Part shown: piece after piece, positions 15,326 to 23,916 of the stretch
Position numbering within the stretch: the first letter of the stretch is position 1
Layout of the letters: each line of letters opens with the position of its first letter
Made by a program: the position numbers and the translations under genes
Assembly: GCA_035534455.1 (NCBI GenBank)
Contig: DATLRV010000007.1
Coordinates: forward strand, 1 to 64,000
Source: JAJYVT01 sp035534455
GTDB lineage: Bacteria > Actinomycetota > Acidimicrobiia > Acidimicrobiales > RAAP-2
Length of the DNA stretch: 64,000 nt
Direction: 5' to 3'
The notes under the pieces: generated by a model
Told to the model about the DNA's origin: nothing
Seen by the model: only the letters and a program-made list of their open reading frames with translations
Databases searched by the model: none

Positions 15326-16411
15326 ATGGGACAGGTGGACGACTTCATCGCCGGATTGCCCAAGTGCGAGCTGCACGTGCATCTCGAGGGCACGCTCGAG
15401 GCGGGCATGGCGAGGACGCTGGCCGCCCGCCACGCGGTCGGCACGGGGGGTCCGACGGGCGCGAGGGGTGCGGACCGTGCGGACCGTGCGGACCTTCCGG
15501 ACCTGGGCGACCGGCCCGCCACGTTCGCCGGGCTCGCCGACTTCCTGGCGGGCTACTACGCGGCGATGCATGGCCTGCAGACCGAGGAGGACTTCGCCGA
15601 GCTCGTGACGGCCTACCTCGAGACGGCGCGGCGCCAGGGGGTGGTCTATACGGAGATGTTCTTCGATCCCCAGGCCCACACCGGGCGCGGCGTCCCGTTC
15701 GACGCGGTCGTCGAGGGCATCCACCGCGCGCAAGAGGACGCCCGAGCGGGCGGCGGACCGGACTCCGCGCTCATCATGTGCTTCTTGCGCGACGAGTCGG
15801 CCGCGTCGGCGGACGAGACGTTGACGGCGTCGCTCCCGTACCTCGAACGCGGCTGGATCCTCGGCGTCGGGCTGGACTCCGACGAGCGCGGGCACCCGCC
15901 GGCGGAGTTCGCCGACGTGTTCTTCCGGGCGCGGGAGGCCGGGTACCACCTCACCATGCACTGCGACCCGCGTCAGGAGGACTCGGTCGCCCACCTCTGG
16001 GAGTGCCTGGACCTCATCAAGGTCGAGCGGATCGACCACGGGGTGGAGTGCGTGGCCGACGCGGCGCTCACCGCCGAGATCGCCCGCCGGCGCATCGGGC
16101 TCACGACGTGCCCGCTCTCCAACCTGCGCCTCTACGGCACACTGATGGCCGACGTGATCACCGAACTGCTGGCGCGCGACGTGCTGGTGACGATCAACTC
16201 CGACGACCCTGCGTACTTCGGCGGGTACGTCGGCGACAACTTCGCCGCCGTGGCCGACGAGGCGAAGCTGTCCCGTGCCGACCTCGCCACCCTCGCCAAG
16301 CACGCCTTCGAGGTGTCCTGGCTCCCGCCGGACCGCAAGCGGCAGTACGCCGCCGCCGTGGACGACTACCTGGCGGCCGCCGCGCCGTCGAGGCCCGGCG
16401 GGGCCCGGTGA
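15326..16411 (+). CDS. Adenine deaminase (adenosine deaminase family)
   Basis: 361 aa, ATG at 15326. Zinc motifs: LPKCELHVHLEGTL, LTMHCDPRQ, RIDHGVEC and VTINSDDPAYFGGYV. The pair TTCPLSNLRL and DDPAYFGGY is characteristic of the Aah1-like adenine deaminases rather than adenosine deaminases. The reaction is adenine to hypoxanthine plus ammonia, which feeds the xanthine dehydrogenase encoded just downstream. An insertion of ADRADRADLPD near residue 50 is encoded by a 9-bp minisatellite (15469-15504). The gap to the next gene (66 bp) holds a separate promoter, so the oxidase operon is probably transcribed independently as well. Confidence 0.85.
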   Translation: MGQVDDFIAGLPKCELHVHLEGTLEAGMARTLAARHAVGTGGPTGARGADRADRADLPDLGDRPATFAGLADFLAGYYAAMHGLQTEEDFAELVTAYLETARRQGVVYTEMFFDPQAHTGRGVPFDAVVEGIHRAQEDARAGGGPDSALIMCFLRDESAASADETLTASLPYLERGWILGVGLDSDERGHPPAEFADVFFRAREAGYHLTMHCDPRQEDSVAHLWECLDLIKVERIDHGVECVADAALTAEIARRRIGLTTCPLSNLRLYGTLMADVITELLARDVLVTINSDDPAYFGGYVGDNFAAVADEAKLSRADLATLAKHAFEVSWLPPDRKRQYAAAVDDYLAAAAPSRPGGAR

Positions 16412-16442
16412 TACAAAACATTCAAATACGCGTCGCGGTTGT

Positions 16443-16471
16443 TTGACAATCTGTTCAGATTCGGGCAAAGT
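16443..16471 (+). promoter_or_regulatory. Promoter/operator of the xanthine dehydrogenase operon
   Basis: TTGACA (16443-16448), 17 bp, CAAAGT (16466-16471), then 6 nt to GTG 16478. TTGAC-N5-GTTCA (16443-16457) is 12/15 identical to the dyad at 10589-10603. TTGACA-N14-GGGCAA has the same spacing as the promoter of the M20-carbamoylase operon. This implies shared control and a leaderless message. Confidence 0.6.
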
Positions 16472-16477
16472 CGAGTC

Positions 16478-17344
16478 GTGCGGGCAGCTCGCGTCGCCCT
16501 CCCGACGACCGTCGACGAGGCTGTCGAGGCCTTGACGGCGACGCCGGGGGCTCAGCTCCTCGCCGGGGGGACGGACTTCTGCGTCGAGGTGAACTTCGGG
16601 CTGCGACGGCCTCCCGCGGTCGTGGCGCTCCGGCGGGTGCTCGAGCTGCGCCGCCACGCGGTCACGCCCGAGCGGGTGATCCTCGGGGCGGGCACCACGT
16701 ATGCCGACATGGGGGGCGGTGCGCTGGCCGACGCGCTCCCGGCGCTCGCGGCCGCCGCGCGGACCGTCGGCTCCCCGCAGATCCGCAACGCCGGGACCCT
16801 CGGCGGCAACGTGGCGACGGCGAGCCCCGCGGGCGACACGCTCCCGCTCCTGTGCGCGATGGACGCCCGGGTGACGTTGCGCGGTCCCGCGGGGGAGCGG
16901 ACCCTGCCGCTCGGCGACGTCGTGACCGGCGTGAAGCGCACCGCGATCGCGCCTGACGAAGTGGTGGTGGCGGTCGAGCTCGACCGCCGTCCCGGCCCCC
17001 AGCAGTTCCTGAAGGTCGGCACGCGCAACGCGATGGTGATCGCGATCGCGTCCGTCGCTGTCGCCGTCGACATCGAGGCACACCGCGTGCGGGCCGCGCT
17101 CGGTTCCGTCGCTCCCGTCCCGGTGCGGGCGACGGCTGCCGAGGAGCACATTGCCGACGCGATCGACTGGCGCGCCCCGGGCCTTCCCACGGCCCCCGCC
17201 TCGGCGGTGGCGCGCTTCGGGGAGCTCGCCGCCCAGGCCGCCTCGCCGATCACCGACCACCGGAGCACGGAGGCGTACCGGCGCCGGGCGGTCGAGGTGA
17301 TCGCGCGGCGAGCGCTCGAGAGGTGCCTGTCCCGTGCCGCCTGA
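16478..17344 (+). CDS. Xanthine dehydrogenase FAD-binding subunit
   Basis: 288 aa from the GTG at 16478, 6 nt after CAAAGT; the upstream in-frame TTG would lie inside the promoter. It is the CoxM/XdhB fold: AQLLAGGTDFCVEVNFGLRRPPAVVALRRV (FAD pyrophosphate loop), VILGAGTTYADM, and QIRNAGTLGGNVATASPAGDTLPLLCAMDARVTL (flavin loop). A C-terminal CODH-type domain follows. It transfers electrons from the Fe-S subunit to NAD+ or another acceptor. The stop overlaps the start of the Fe-S subunit gene by 11 bp. Order (FAD, Fe-S, Mo) matches pucC-E-D-type xanthine dehydrogenases. Confidence 0.85.
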   Translation: MRAARVALPTTVDEAVEALTATPGAQLLAGGTDFCVEVNFGLRRPPAVVALRRVLELRRHAVTPERVILGAGTTYADMGGGALADALPALAAAARTVGSPQIRNAGTLGGNVATASPAGDTLPLLCAMDARVTLRGPAGERTLPLGDVVTGVKRTAIAPDEVVVAVELDRRPGPQQFLKVGTRNAMVIAIASVAVAVDIEAHRVRAALGSVAPVPVRATAAEEHIADAIDWRAPGLPTAPASAVARFGELAAQAASPITDHRSTEAYRRRAVEVIARRALERCLSRAA

Positions 17345-17915
17345 CGGAGACCACGTCGGAGCAGGCCCCGCCGCCGAGCGGGGTGCACCGGCAGCGGGGG
17401 CGGAGGCCGAGGCGTACGTCCAGGCAGATCGCTACGAGTTGCACGTGAACGGCAGCCGAATGGCCGTCGAGGACGCGTGGCTCGGCGAGTCGCTCCTGTT
17501 CGTCCTGCGCGAACGGCTGGGGCTCCCCGGATCGAAGAATGCCTGCGAGCAGGGCGAGTGCGGGTCGTGCTCGATCCTGCTCGACGGCGTGGTCGTCTGC
17601 TCGTGCCTGGTGCTCGCGGTCGACGCCATCGGCAGCGCGGTGGAGACGGTGGAGGGACTGAGCGCGACGGCGGAGGTCGCCGACATCCAGGCCGCCCTCG
17701 TCGACGCAGGCGGCGTCCAGTGCGGGTTCTGCACCCCCGGATTCGTCGTCGCCGTCCACGACCTGCTCCGCCGGAGCCCCGATGCCGGCGAGATGGAGGT
17801 CCGCGAGGCGCTGTCGGGGAACCTGTGCCGCTGCACCGGCTACGGACGCATCCTCGAGGCGGTGCGCAGCGTCCAGCGGTCCCGGGCGCGGGCCGCCGGG
17901 GCGGGAGGTTCGTGA
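17334..17915 (+). CDS. Xanthine dehydrogenase [2Fe-2S] subunit
   Basis: 193 aa, GTG at 17334. The first ~30 residues are Gly/Ala-rich and variable; the ferredoxin fold starts at YELHVNGSRM. The [2Fe-2S] cysteines are in NACEQGECGSCSILLDG and CSC. The second cluster uses VQCGFCTPGF and LCRCTGY. It lacks other domains, in contrast to the fused protein at 5.7-8.4 kb. Its stop overlaps the ATG of the Mo subunit (TGATG). It relays electrons from Mo to FAD. Confidence 0.88.
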   Translation: MPPDGDHVGAGPAAERGAPAAGAEAEAYVQADRYELHVNGSRMAVEDAWLGESLLFVLRERLGLPGSKNACEQGECGSCSILLDGVVVCSCLVLAVDAIGSAVETVEGLSATAEVADIQAALVDAGGVQCGFCTPGFVVAVHDLLRRSPDAGEMEVREALSGNLCRCTGYGRILEAVRSVQRSRARAAGAGGS

Positions 17916-20251
17916 TGCCGGCGGCGAGCGGCGCAGGGACGACCGGGATCGCCGAGCGCGTCGCCGGCGGGCGCGTCAGCGACCGCGTCGGCGACAGCGC
18001 CACGCGCCCCGACGGCGCGCAGAAGACCCGCGGCGAGTTCGCCTTCTCGTCGGACCTCTGGATGGACGCCATGCTGTGGGGAAAGACGCTGCGGAGCCCG
18101 CACGTCGCGGCCCGCATCCTGTCGATCGACACCGAGCCGGCGCTCGCCGTGCCGGGCGTGCGCGCGGTGGTGACCGCGGCCGACGTCCCGGGGCGCCCCA
18201 CGTTCGGCCTCGAGGTCGCCGACCAGCCGGTGTTCGCGTCGGACACGGTCCGCTACCACGGAGAGCCGATCGCCGCGGTCGCCGCTGACCACCCGGAGGC
18301 GGCACGCACGGCCGCCGAGGCCATCGTCGTCCGGTACGAGCCGGTCGACCCCCTCGTCGACCCCGAGGTGGCCCTCGGCGCGGCGCCGATCCACCCCGAC
18401 GGCAACGTCTTCCGGCACCTCGTCATCCGCCACGGCGACACGAGCGCGACGGGCGACGTGGTGGTGGAGGGCGACTACGAGGTCGGGATGCAGGACCAGG
18501 CGTTCCTCGGCCCCGAATCCGGTCTCGCGGTGCCGTCCGAGGACGGCGGCGTGGACCTGTACGTCGCCACGCAGTGGCTCCACGCGGACCGGGACCAGAT
18601 CGCCGCGAGCCTCGGGCTGCCGCCTGACCGGGTGCGCCTCTACCTTGCCGGTGTCGGCGGCGCCTTCGGCGGGCGCGAGGACGTCAGCCTCCAGATCCAC
18701 CTGTGCATGCTGGCGATGCGGACCGGCCGCCCCGTGAAGATGGTGTACGCGCGCGACGAGTCCTTCTTCGGCCACGTGCACCGCCACCCGGCGCGCATGT
18801 GGTACCGGCACCACGCCACCCGCGACGGCGACCTCGTGAAGGTCGAGGCCCGCATCGTGATCGACGGCGGCGCCTACCTCTCGTCGTCCAATGCCGTGAT
18901 CTCCAACGCCGCCTGCTTCGCCGCCGGTCCCTACCGCGTGCCCAACGCGTCCATCGAGGGCTACGCCGTGCGGACGAACAACCCGCCGTGCGGGGCGATG
19001 CGGGGCTTCGGCGCTGTGCAGGCCTGCTACGGCCACGAGGCGCAGATGGACAAGCTCGCGGCCGCGCTGTCGATGGACCCTGTCGAGCTCCGGGTGCGCA
19101 ACGCGCTCGAGCGCTACGACCGCCTCGTGACGGGCCAGCTGCTCACCGGCGCCGTGCCCGTGCGCGAGGTCATCCGCGCGGCGGCCGCACACCCGCTCCC
19201 GCCACCACCCGATCCGGCCGCCCCGATGATGGCGCTCCCGGGGGGAGCGGGCGCGACGGCGGACCCCGTGCACGTCCGCCGCGGGGTCGGCTTCGCGGTG
19301 AGCATGAAGAACGTCGCCTACTCCGAGGGGTTCGACGACTTCTCCACGGCCCGGCTCCGCCTCGACGCGGGGGTCGACGGAGAGGCCGTCGCCACGGTGA
19401 CGATCGCCACCGCCGAGGTCGGGCAGGGGTTCGTCACGCTGGCGCAGCAGATCGTGCACGAAGAGCTCGGGGTGTCCCGCGTGGTGCTGGCGCCGGCGAA
19501 CACGGTCGACGTCGGCTCGGCGGGCTCGTCGAGCGCCTCCCGCCAGACCTGGATGAGCGGGGGAGCCCTGCAGCTCGCGTGCGCGACGTTGCGCGCGGAG
19601 CTCGTCGTGCGGGCGGCGGAGCTGTGGGAGTGCGCCGCGGCGCAGTGCGCCTTCGACGCGGGCGCGGTGGTGCACCAACCGACCGGTGGGCGGCTGTCGA
19701 CGCTCGAGCTGCTCGCTCCCGCACCGCTCGAGACCGAGCAGGAGTACCACCACCGGCCGACCAAGGCGCTGGACGCCGACGGCCAGGGGGACGCGCACGT
19801 CTCGTTCATGTTCGCCGCACACCGTGCCGTCGTCGACGTCGACCCCGAGCTCGGCCTCGTGCGGATGGTCCAGGTCGCCACGGGCCAGGACGTCGGCAGG
19901 GCGCTCAACCCGGTCCAGGTCGCCGGTCAGATCGAGGGCGGCATCGCCCAGGGCGTCGGCCTGGCGGTGATGGAGGAGATCGTGGTCTCCGGCGGCCGGG
20001 TGCGGAACCCCTCGTTCACCGATTACCTCCTGCCGACGACCCTCGACATGCCCGACGTCGTGGCGACGGTGGTGGAGGAGCCGGAGCCCGACGCCCCCTA
20101 CGGGGCGAAGGGGGTCGGCGAGCCGCCGACGATCTCCTCGGGCCCGGCGGTGCTCGCGGCGATCCGCGCCGCGACCGGACTTCCCGTCACCCGCGCGCCG
20201 GTGCGCCCCGAGGATCTCGCGCTCGCGTGGCCCGAGGTGGACACCGCCTAG
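17915..20251 (+). CDS. Xanthine dehydrogenase molybdopterin-binding subunit
   Basis: 778 aa, ATG at 17915. The two Mo-domain blocks are intact: RSPHVAARILSIDTEPALAVPGV, GVGGAFGGREDVSLQIH, NNPPCGAMRGFGAVQ, TAEVGQGFVTLAQQ and APYGAKGVGEPP, whose Glu is the catalytic base near the C-terminus. It hydroxylates hypoxanthine and xanthine to urate, as judged from operon context with adenine deaminase and 8-oxoguanine deaminase. Another purine-like heterocycle cannot be excluded. A hairpin at 20263-20280 follows. Confidence 0.85.
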   Translation: MPAASGAGTTGIAERVAGGRVSDRVGDSATRPDGAQKTRGEFAFSSDLWMDAMLWGKTLRSPHVAARILSIDTEPALAVPGVRAVVTAADVPGRPTFGLEVADQPVFASDTVRYHGEPIAAVAADHPEAARTAAEAIVVRYEPVDPLVDPEVALGAAPIHPDGNVFRHLVIRHGDTSATGDVVVEGDYEVGMQDQAFLGPESGLAVPSEDGGVDLYVATQWLHADRDQIAASLGLPPDRVRLYLAGVGGAFGGREDVSLQIHLCMLAMRTGRPVKMVYARDESFFGHVHRHPARMWYRHHATRDGDLVKVEARIVIDGGAYLSSSNAVISNAACFAAGPYRVPNASIEGYAVRTNNPPCGAMRGFGAVQACYGHEAQMDKLAAALSMDPVELRVRNALERYDRLVTGQLLTGAVPVREVIRAAAAHPLPPPPDPAAPMMALPGGAGATADPVHVRRGVGFAVSMKNVAYSEGFDDFSTARLRLDAGVDGEAVATVTIATAEVGQGFVTLAQQIVHEELGVSRVVLAPANTVDVGSAGSSSASRQTWMSGGALQLACATLRAELVVRAAELWECAAAQCAFDAGAVVHQPTGGRLSTLELLAPAPLETEQEYHHRPTKALDADGQGDAHVSFMFAAHRAVVDVDPELGLVRMVQVATGQDVGRALNPVQVAGQIEGGIAQGVGLAVMEEIVVSGGRVRNPSFTDYLLPTTLDMPDVVATVVEEPEPDAPYGAKGVGEPPTISSGPAVLAAIRAATGLPVTRAPVRPEDLALAWPEVDTA

Positions 20252-20262
20252 CGCCACGTGGT

Positions 20263-20280
20263 CCGGTTTGCGCGAACCGG
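20263..20280 (+). terminator. Hairpin after the xanthine dehydrogenase operon
   Basis: CCGGTT, 6-nt loop, AACCGG, 11 bp after the stop. There is no U-tract, as is common in GC-rich actinobacteria. Confidence 0.4.
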
Positions 20281-20286
20281 GTCGGG

Positions 20287-20316
20287 CACCTCGGGGTCGA
20301 GCACCTCGGGGTCGGG
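20287..20316. repeat. 15-bp tandem repeat
   Basis: CACCTCGGGGTCGAG and CACCTCGGGGTCGGG sit in tandem, with a third partial copy, in the 96-bp gap between the convergent Mo-subunit and methyltransferase genes. Confidence 0.8.
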
Positions 20317-20347
20317 GACCTCGGCGGGGGACGGGGCGGCGTCTCGG

Positions 20348-20968
20348 TCAGGCGGCGGGCCGGACGGCGCGCAACAGGGCGTCGAGCGCGTCCACCTCTC
20401 CGTCGTCGGTGGCGACGGGACGCCGCACCTGCTCCGCTCGCTCGACGACGAGCCCGGACCCGTCGATGCTCTCGGCCACGTCGGCGGCGCTGAACAGCAC
20501 GTCGGGGTCCTGTGGTCCGCCGGTGCCCGCCGTCAGGTTCTCGGTGTCGTGCCCGACGACGAGGAGGTGGCCGCCCGGGGCGACCCACCCGGCCGCGGCG
20601 CGGTAGACGGCGCGCCGCTGGGCGCTCGGGAGCTGGAGGTACATGAGCAAGACGAGGTCGAACGTGCGCGCCGGAGCCCAGCTGGTCACGTCGGCTTCGA
20701 CCCATTCCGCCTCGACGCCCCGGGACGCCGCGAGGCGGCGGGCCTTCTCGAGCGCGACCCCGGAGAAGTCGACGCCGGTCGCCCTCCACCCCCGCTCCGC
20801 AAGCCAGATCGCGTTGCGCCCTTCACCGCACGCGACGTCGAGGACGGTGCCGGGCTCGAGATCTGCGGTCGCCTCGACGAGGAAACGGTTGGGCTCGGCG
20901 CGCCACACCAGCTCGTCCCCCTCGTACCGCGTGTTCCAGTCCTCGCGATCCACGGGCCCTCCGTTCAT
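20348..20968 (-). CDS. Class I SAM-dependent methyltransferase
   Basis: 206 aa, ATG at 20968. Motif I is TVLDVACGEGRNAIWLAERGW, followed by ATGVDFSGVALEKARRLA and FDLVLLMYLQLPSAQRRAVYRAAAGWVAPGGHLLVVGHD. This order and the DREDWNTRYEGDELVW opening are typical of the small TehB/thiopurine-like methyltransferases common in actinobacteria. The substrate is unknown, although a role in tellurite, thiol or halide methylation is seen in relatives. Confidence 0.75.
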   Translation of the reverse strand: MNGGPVDREDWNTRYEGDELVWRAEPNRFLVEATADLEPGTVLDVACGEGRNAIWLAERGWRATGVDFSGVALEKARRLAASRGVEAEWVEADVTSWAPARTFDLVLLMYLQLPSAQRRAVYRAAAGWVAPGGHLLVVGHDTENLTAGTGGPQDPDVLFSAADVAESIDGSGLVVERAEQVRRPVATDDGEVDALDALLRAVRPAA

Positions 20969-21102
20969 CGTTCACCGTTCGCGCCGGCGCCAGCGTGGGC
21001 GCCACCGCGAGCCCGCCCCTTCGCTGCCACCGTACCCCGGGGCTCTCCGCCCGCCACGAGAACCCCGGGCCCGAACGAAACGACGGCGGTACCCTGGTTG
21101 CG

Positions 21103-21336
21103 GTGAAGGGCGACCGGGTCGAGGTGCTCGTCGACGTGGGCACCGGCGTGGAGCGGTTCGAGGTCGTGGCGACGAGGGCGGGCCGGCGCGTCGACGTCGC
21201 CAACGTGCGCGGCACCGTCGAGGTCACCGAGGTGACCCGCAGCGGCACGCCCGTCCGGACCGCCAGGTTCATGGCCGTGAAGGTCGTCGCGGTGGTCGAG
21301 CACCCTGCACTCGACGCCGCCCGTTCAGCGGGCTGA
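21103..21336 (+). CDS. Small conserved-looking hypothetical protein
   Basis: 77 aa from the GTG at 21103, chosen because TACCCT (21090-21095) lies exactly 7 nt upstream, the leaderless arrangement. The protein is beta-rich (VEVLVDVGTGVERFEVVATRAGRRVDVANVRGTVEVTEVTRSG) with no cysteines and no membrane segment. The codon pattern is typical of the genome. It is followed after 35 bp by the RNA methyltransferase gene. No family recognised. Confidence 0.5.
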   Translation: MKGDRVEVLVDVGTGVERFEVVATRAGRRVDVANVRGTVEVTEVTRSGTPVRTARFMAVKVVAVVEHPALDAARSAG

Positions 21337-21371
21337 CGGATCGGCCCGGCCTCCCGACGAGGTGCAGACGC

Positions 21372-22142
21372 ATGGACCCGGACGACGCCGACCTGACGCG
21401 GCGCTTCTACGCCGCCTACCGCAACCCGCAGCTCGCCGTGCTGGAGGGATTCCACCCGGCCCGTCATGCCCTGCGCTTCGGCGCTCGGCTCGACGTCGCC
21501 GTCACCTATGACGCACAGAAGCTGTTCACGTTGGCCGAGCGGCTCGCCCCCGAGTCGATCCCCGCGATCGAGGACGCGCTGCGGGTCGTCACGCTCGAGC
21601 GGTTCAGCCGGTTGTCGCAGCGGAGCCTCTCCAGCCCGCTCCTCTCGATCTGTGCGCGTCCCCACTACGACATCGCCGCGGTGCTCGCCGAACGGACCAA
21701 GCCCGCGGTCCACCTCGACCGGCCGCGCAACCCGGGTAACGTCGGCGCGGTGGTGAGGGTTGCGGCTGCGGCCGACCTTGCGGCCGTGACGGTGTCCGGC
21801 CAGGATCCCTGGTCTCCGGTCGCCATCCGCAGCGCGACGGGTCTGCAATTCGCCCTTCCGGTGGCATTCGCGGAGTTGGCGCCGTCGTGCGGCCGGCCCA
21901 TCGTGGCACTCGACGTCGGCAGCGATCCGTTGGACACCGGCAGCCTTCCGCCCGACTCGATCCTCGTCGTGGGTGGGGAGCGCCACGGCTTGCCGGGATG
22001 GATCCGGGAGGTGGCGCATCGGTCGGTCGGTCTCCCGATGAAGCCCGGCGTCTCGAGCCTGAACCTCGCCACCGCGCTGGCCGCGGTCCTGTACTCCTGG
22101 AGGATCTCGGCCTTCGAGCGCGACGGCCGGTACCCGTGGTGA
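21372..22142 (+). CDS. TrmH/SpoU-family RNA 2'-O-methyltransferase
   Basis: 256 aa, ATG at 21372. The C-terminal SPOUT domain has the three SpoU motifs: HLDRPRNPGNVGAVVRVAAA (motif 1), ILVVGGERHGLPGWI (motif 2) and LPMKPGVSSLNLATALAAVLYSW (motif 3), forming the knotted SAM site. The N-terminal ~100 residues would bind RNA. It methylates a ribose in tRNA or rRNA; the target cannot be assigned by eye. A hairpin follows the stop. Confidence 0.85.
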   Translation: MDPDDADLTRRFYAAYRNPQLAVLEGFHPARHALRFGARLDVAVTYDAQKLFTLAERLAPESIPAIEDALRVVTLERFSRLSQRSLSSPLLSICARPHYDIAAVLAERTKPAVHLDRPRNPGNVGAVVRVAAAADLAAVTVSGQDPWSPVAIRSATGLQFALPVAFAELAPSCGRPIVALDVGSDPLDTGSLPPDSILVVGGERHGLPGWIREVAHRSVGLPMKPGVSSLNLATALAAVLYSWRISAFERDGRYPW

Positions 22143-22163
22143 GCCCGGGCGCGGGCGCCGGGC
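22143..22163. terminator. Hairpin between convergent genes
   Basis: GCCCGG, 9-nt loop, CCGGGC, directly after the SpoU-type stop and before the convergent ParB-fold gene. A bidirectional terminator is plausible. Confidence 0.35.
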
Positions 22164-22171
22164 CGGAAGGG

Positions 22172-22732
22172 TCAGTCCGCGCCGGCTGAGTCCTGCACGG
22201 CCTGCGACGCCGTGGCCGTCGCCGGGGCAGCACGCCGGCGCGTACCGTCGCGCCCCTGGCCGTTCGCCTCTCGGGGGCCGCGCGTCGGTCTGGGCGGGTC
22301 CACGATGCGGCAGGGGATGTCCGCGTCCTCGTCGAGGTGGTAGCTCGCGCAGATGCGGTGGTAGCCGTCGGCCACCGTCACCGCGACGTCGGCGACGAGC
22401 GCGCCGCGCACGACCAGGACGGGCGAGAGCCGCTGGTCACGGCGGACCTTGCGCAGGTCCTTCTGCACCTCGGGGTCGTCAGGGCCGAGGAGCGCGAGCC
22501 GACTGGCGCGCAAGAGGTCCTTCGCCTTGCGGTGCGTGACCGGCGCTCGCTGCAGAGCCGTCACCGTGCGCCTGGCGTCCGTCTCACCGAGAAGAAGACT
22601 CAAGTAGTCACGTGCGGCGGGGTAGTCGTGCTCGTCGGGCTCCTCCTTCCAGTGCTCGCGGGGAGTCGGCCCGGAGCCCTTTCGACCCGCCCCGGTTCCT
22701 CCCGACGGCCCCTGCTTGTCACGCTTGGCCAC
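22172..22732 (-). CDS. ParB/sulfiredoxin-fold-like hypothetical protein
   Basis: 186 aa, ATG at 22732, overlapping the end of the aquaporin gene by 14 bp. Charged N- and C-terminal tails flank a core, RRDQRLSPVLVVRGALVADVAVTVADGYHRICASYHLDEDADIPCRIVD. This resembles the ParB-like nuclease fold (GxHR loop: DGYHRICA). Related stand-alone proteins occur widely in bacteria without a known function. Co-transcription with an aquaporin is suggested by the overlap. Confidence 0.55.
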   Translation of the reverse strand: MAKRDKQGPSGGTGAGRKGSGPTPREHWKEEPDEHDYPAARDYLSLLLGETDARRTVTALQRAPVTHRKAKDLLRASRLALLGPDDPEVQKDLRKVRRDQRLSPVLVVRGALVADVAVTVADGYHRICASYHLDEDADIPCRIVDPPRPTRGPREANGQGRDGTRRRAAPATATASQAVQDSAGAD

Positions 22733-23768
22733 CGTGTCCCACCTCCTTGCCCTCTCCGTGATCGCCTTCTCCCGCGGGCTGCTCCGGCGCGGGGGTCACC
22801 CGAGCGTCGTACGATCCCTGCGAGCCTGACCGTGCGCGCTGCCCCGTTCCGGCGACCGGCACCCGCCCTGCCCGGTCCGGGCGCCGCGGAAGGAAGGCAG
22901 GCAGCGTCCCCTGAGCGGCGCGCATGGCAGCAGGATCGCCGCCACGGCCGCGCAGGACGTAGGCGATGCCCACCGCCGCCAGCATCCCGATCGTGGGACC
23001 GGCGAGATAGATCCACAGGCGCGAGTAGTCGCCCGTGACGATCGCGGGACCCAAGGAGCGCACCGGGTTCATCGATGCTCCGCTCACGGGGCTCGCCCAG
23101 AGGCCGGCGAGTGCGATGTAGCCGCCCACCGCCAACGCGGAGAGAGGGCCGACGTTCTGCGCCCCCGAGGCGGTTCCGAGGATCGTCGTCACGAGCCCGC
23201 AGGTGAGCACCGCCTCCATCCACATGGCCTGCGCGTCCGAGACGTGCCCACCGGGAAGGGTCGCGCCGAGGCCGCCCGCCTTGCCGAACATCGCCCAGAG
23301 GAACAGGCAGGCGACGACGGCACCTCCGACCTGGGCGACGAGGTAGAGGGGGATGCGCCGGAGGGGGAACTCGGCGCGGAGGAAGAAGGCGATGGTCACG
23401 ACAGGGTTCAGGTGCGCACCCGAGACGGCACCGATCGCCAGGATGACCACCATGACCATGAGCGCCGGTGCCACCACCTGCGCGCTGCGGCCGACGGAGC
23501 CTGCAAACACGGCGGCGATCGTGCCGCCACCCGCCGCGACGAGCACGAGGAAGAACGTGCCGATGAGCTCGGCGAAGATTCGACGCCACTCGTAGGAGAG
23601 GTTGGCGAAGTCGCGCTCCCATGGTGCCGTCCGGCGCACCCCGGCGCCCGACAGCATGCTCGTGATCTGTCCGAGCGTCACCGGTTGAGCCGCGCGGCCG
23701 CTTGCCGGGCCTGGGTCTTCGGCGCCCGACGTCGGCGCCGCACCCGACGGCGCGTGGACCTCGGCCAT
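22719..23768 (-). CDS. MIP family channel (aquaporin / glycerol facilitator)
   Basis: 349 aa, ATG at 23768 after a GGAAGGGG ribosome site. Six TM segments carry two NPA-type boxes, here both NPV: SGAHLNPVVTIAF and SGASMNPVRSLGPA. The latter with RSLGPA is the typical aquaporin half. The N-terminal ~60 residues and the C-terminal ~60 residues are extra hydrophilic tails. It conducts water or small uncharged solutes; selectivity cannot be decided from the two boxes alone. Confidence 0.85.
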   Translation of the reverse strand: MAEVHAPSGAAPTSGAEDPGPASGRAAQPVTLGQITSMLSGAGVRRTAPWERDFANLSYEWRRIFAELIGTFFLVLVAAGGGTIAAVFAGSVGRSAQVVAPALMVMVVILAIGAVSGAHLNPVVTIAFFLRAEFPLRRIPLYLVAQVGGAVVACLFLWAMFGKAGGLGATLPGGHVSDAQAMWMEAVLTCGLVTTILGTASGAQNVGPLSALAVGGYIALAGLWASPVSGASMNPVRSLGPAIVTGDYSRLWIYLAGPTIGMLAAVGIAYVLRGRGGDPAAMRAAQGTLPAFLPRRPDRAGRVPVAGTGQRARSGSQGSYDARVTPAPEQPAGEGDHGEGKEVGHGGQA

Positions 23769-23916
23769 GGACGACCCCTTCCGCCAGCGCGTCGCGGGTG
23801 GTGCCCCCGTGCTCGCGCCACGGTCATCGTACGCCGCAGGAGCCGTCGGGCCGGGGCGTCCGATGTGCGACGCCGGGGCTGCGCGGGCGCATGGGACGCC
23901 GACGTCCCCGCGGACG

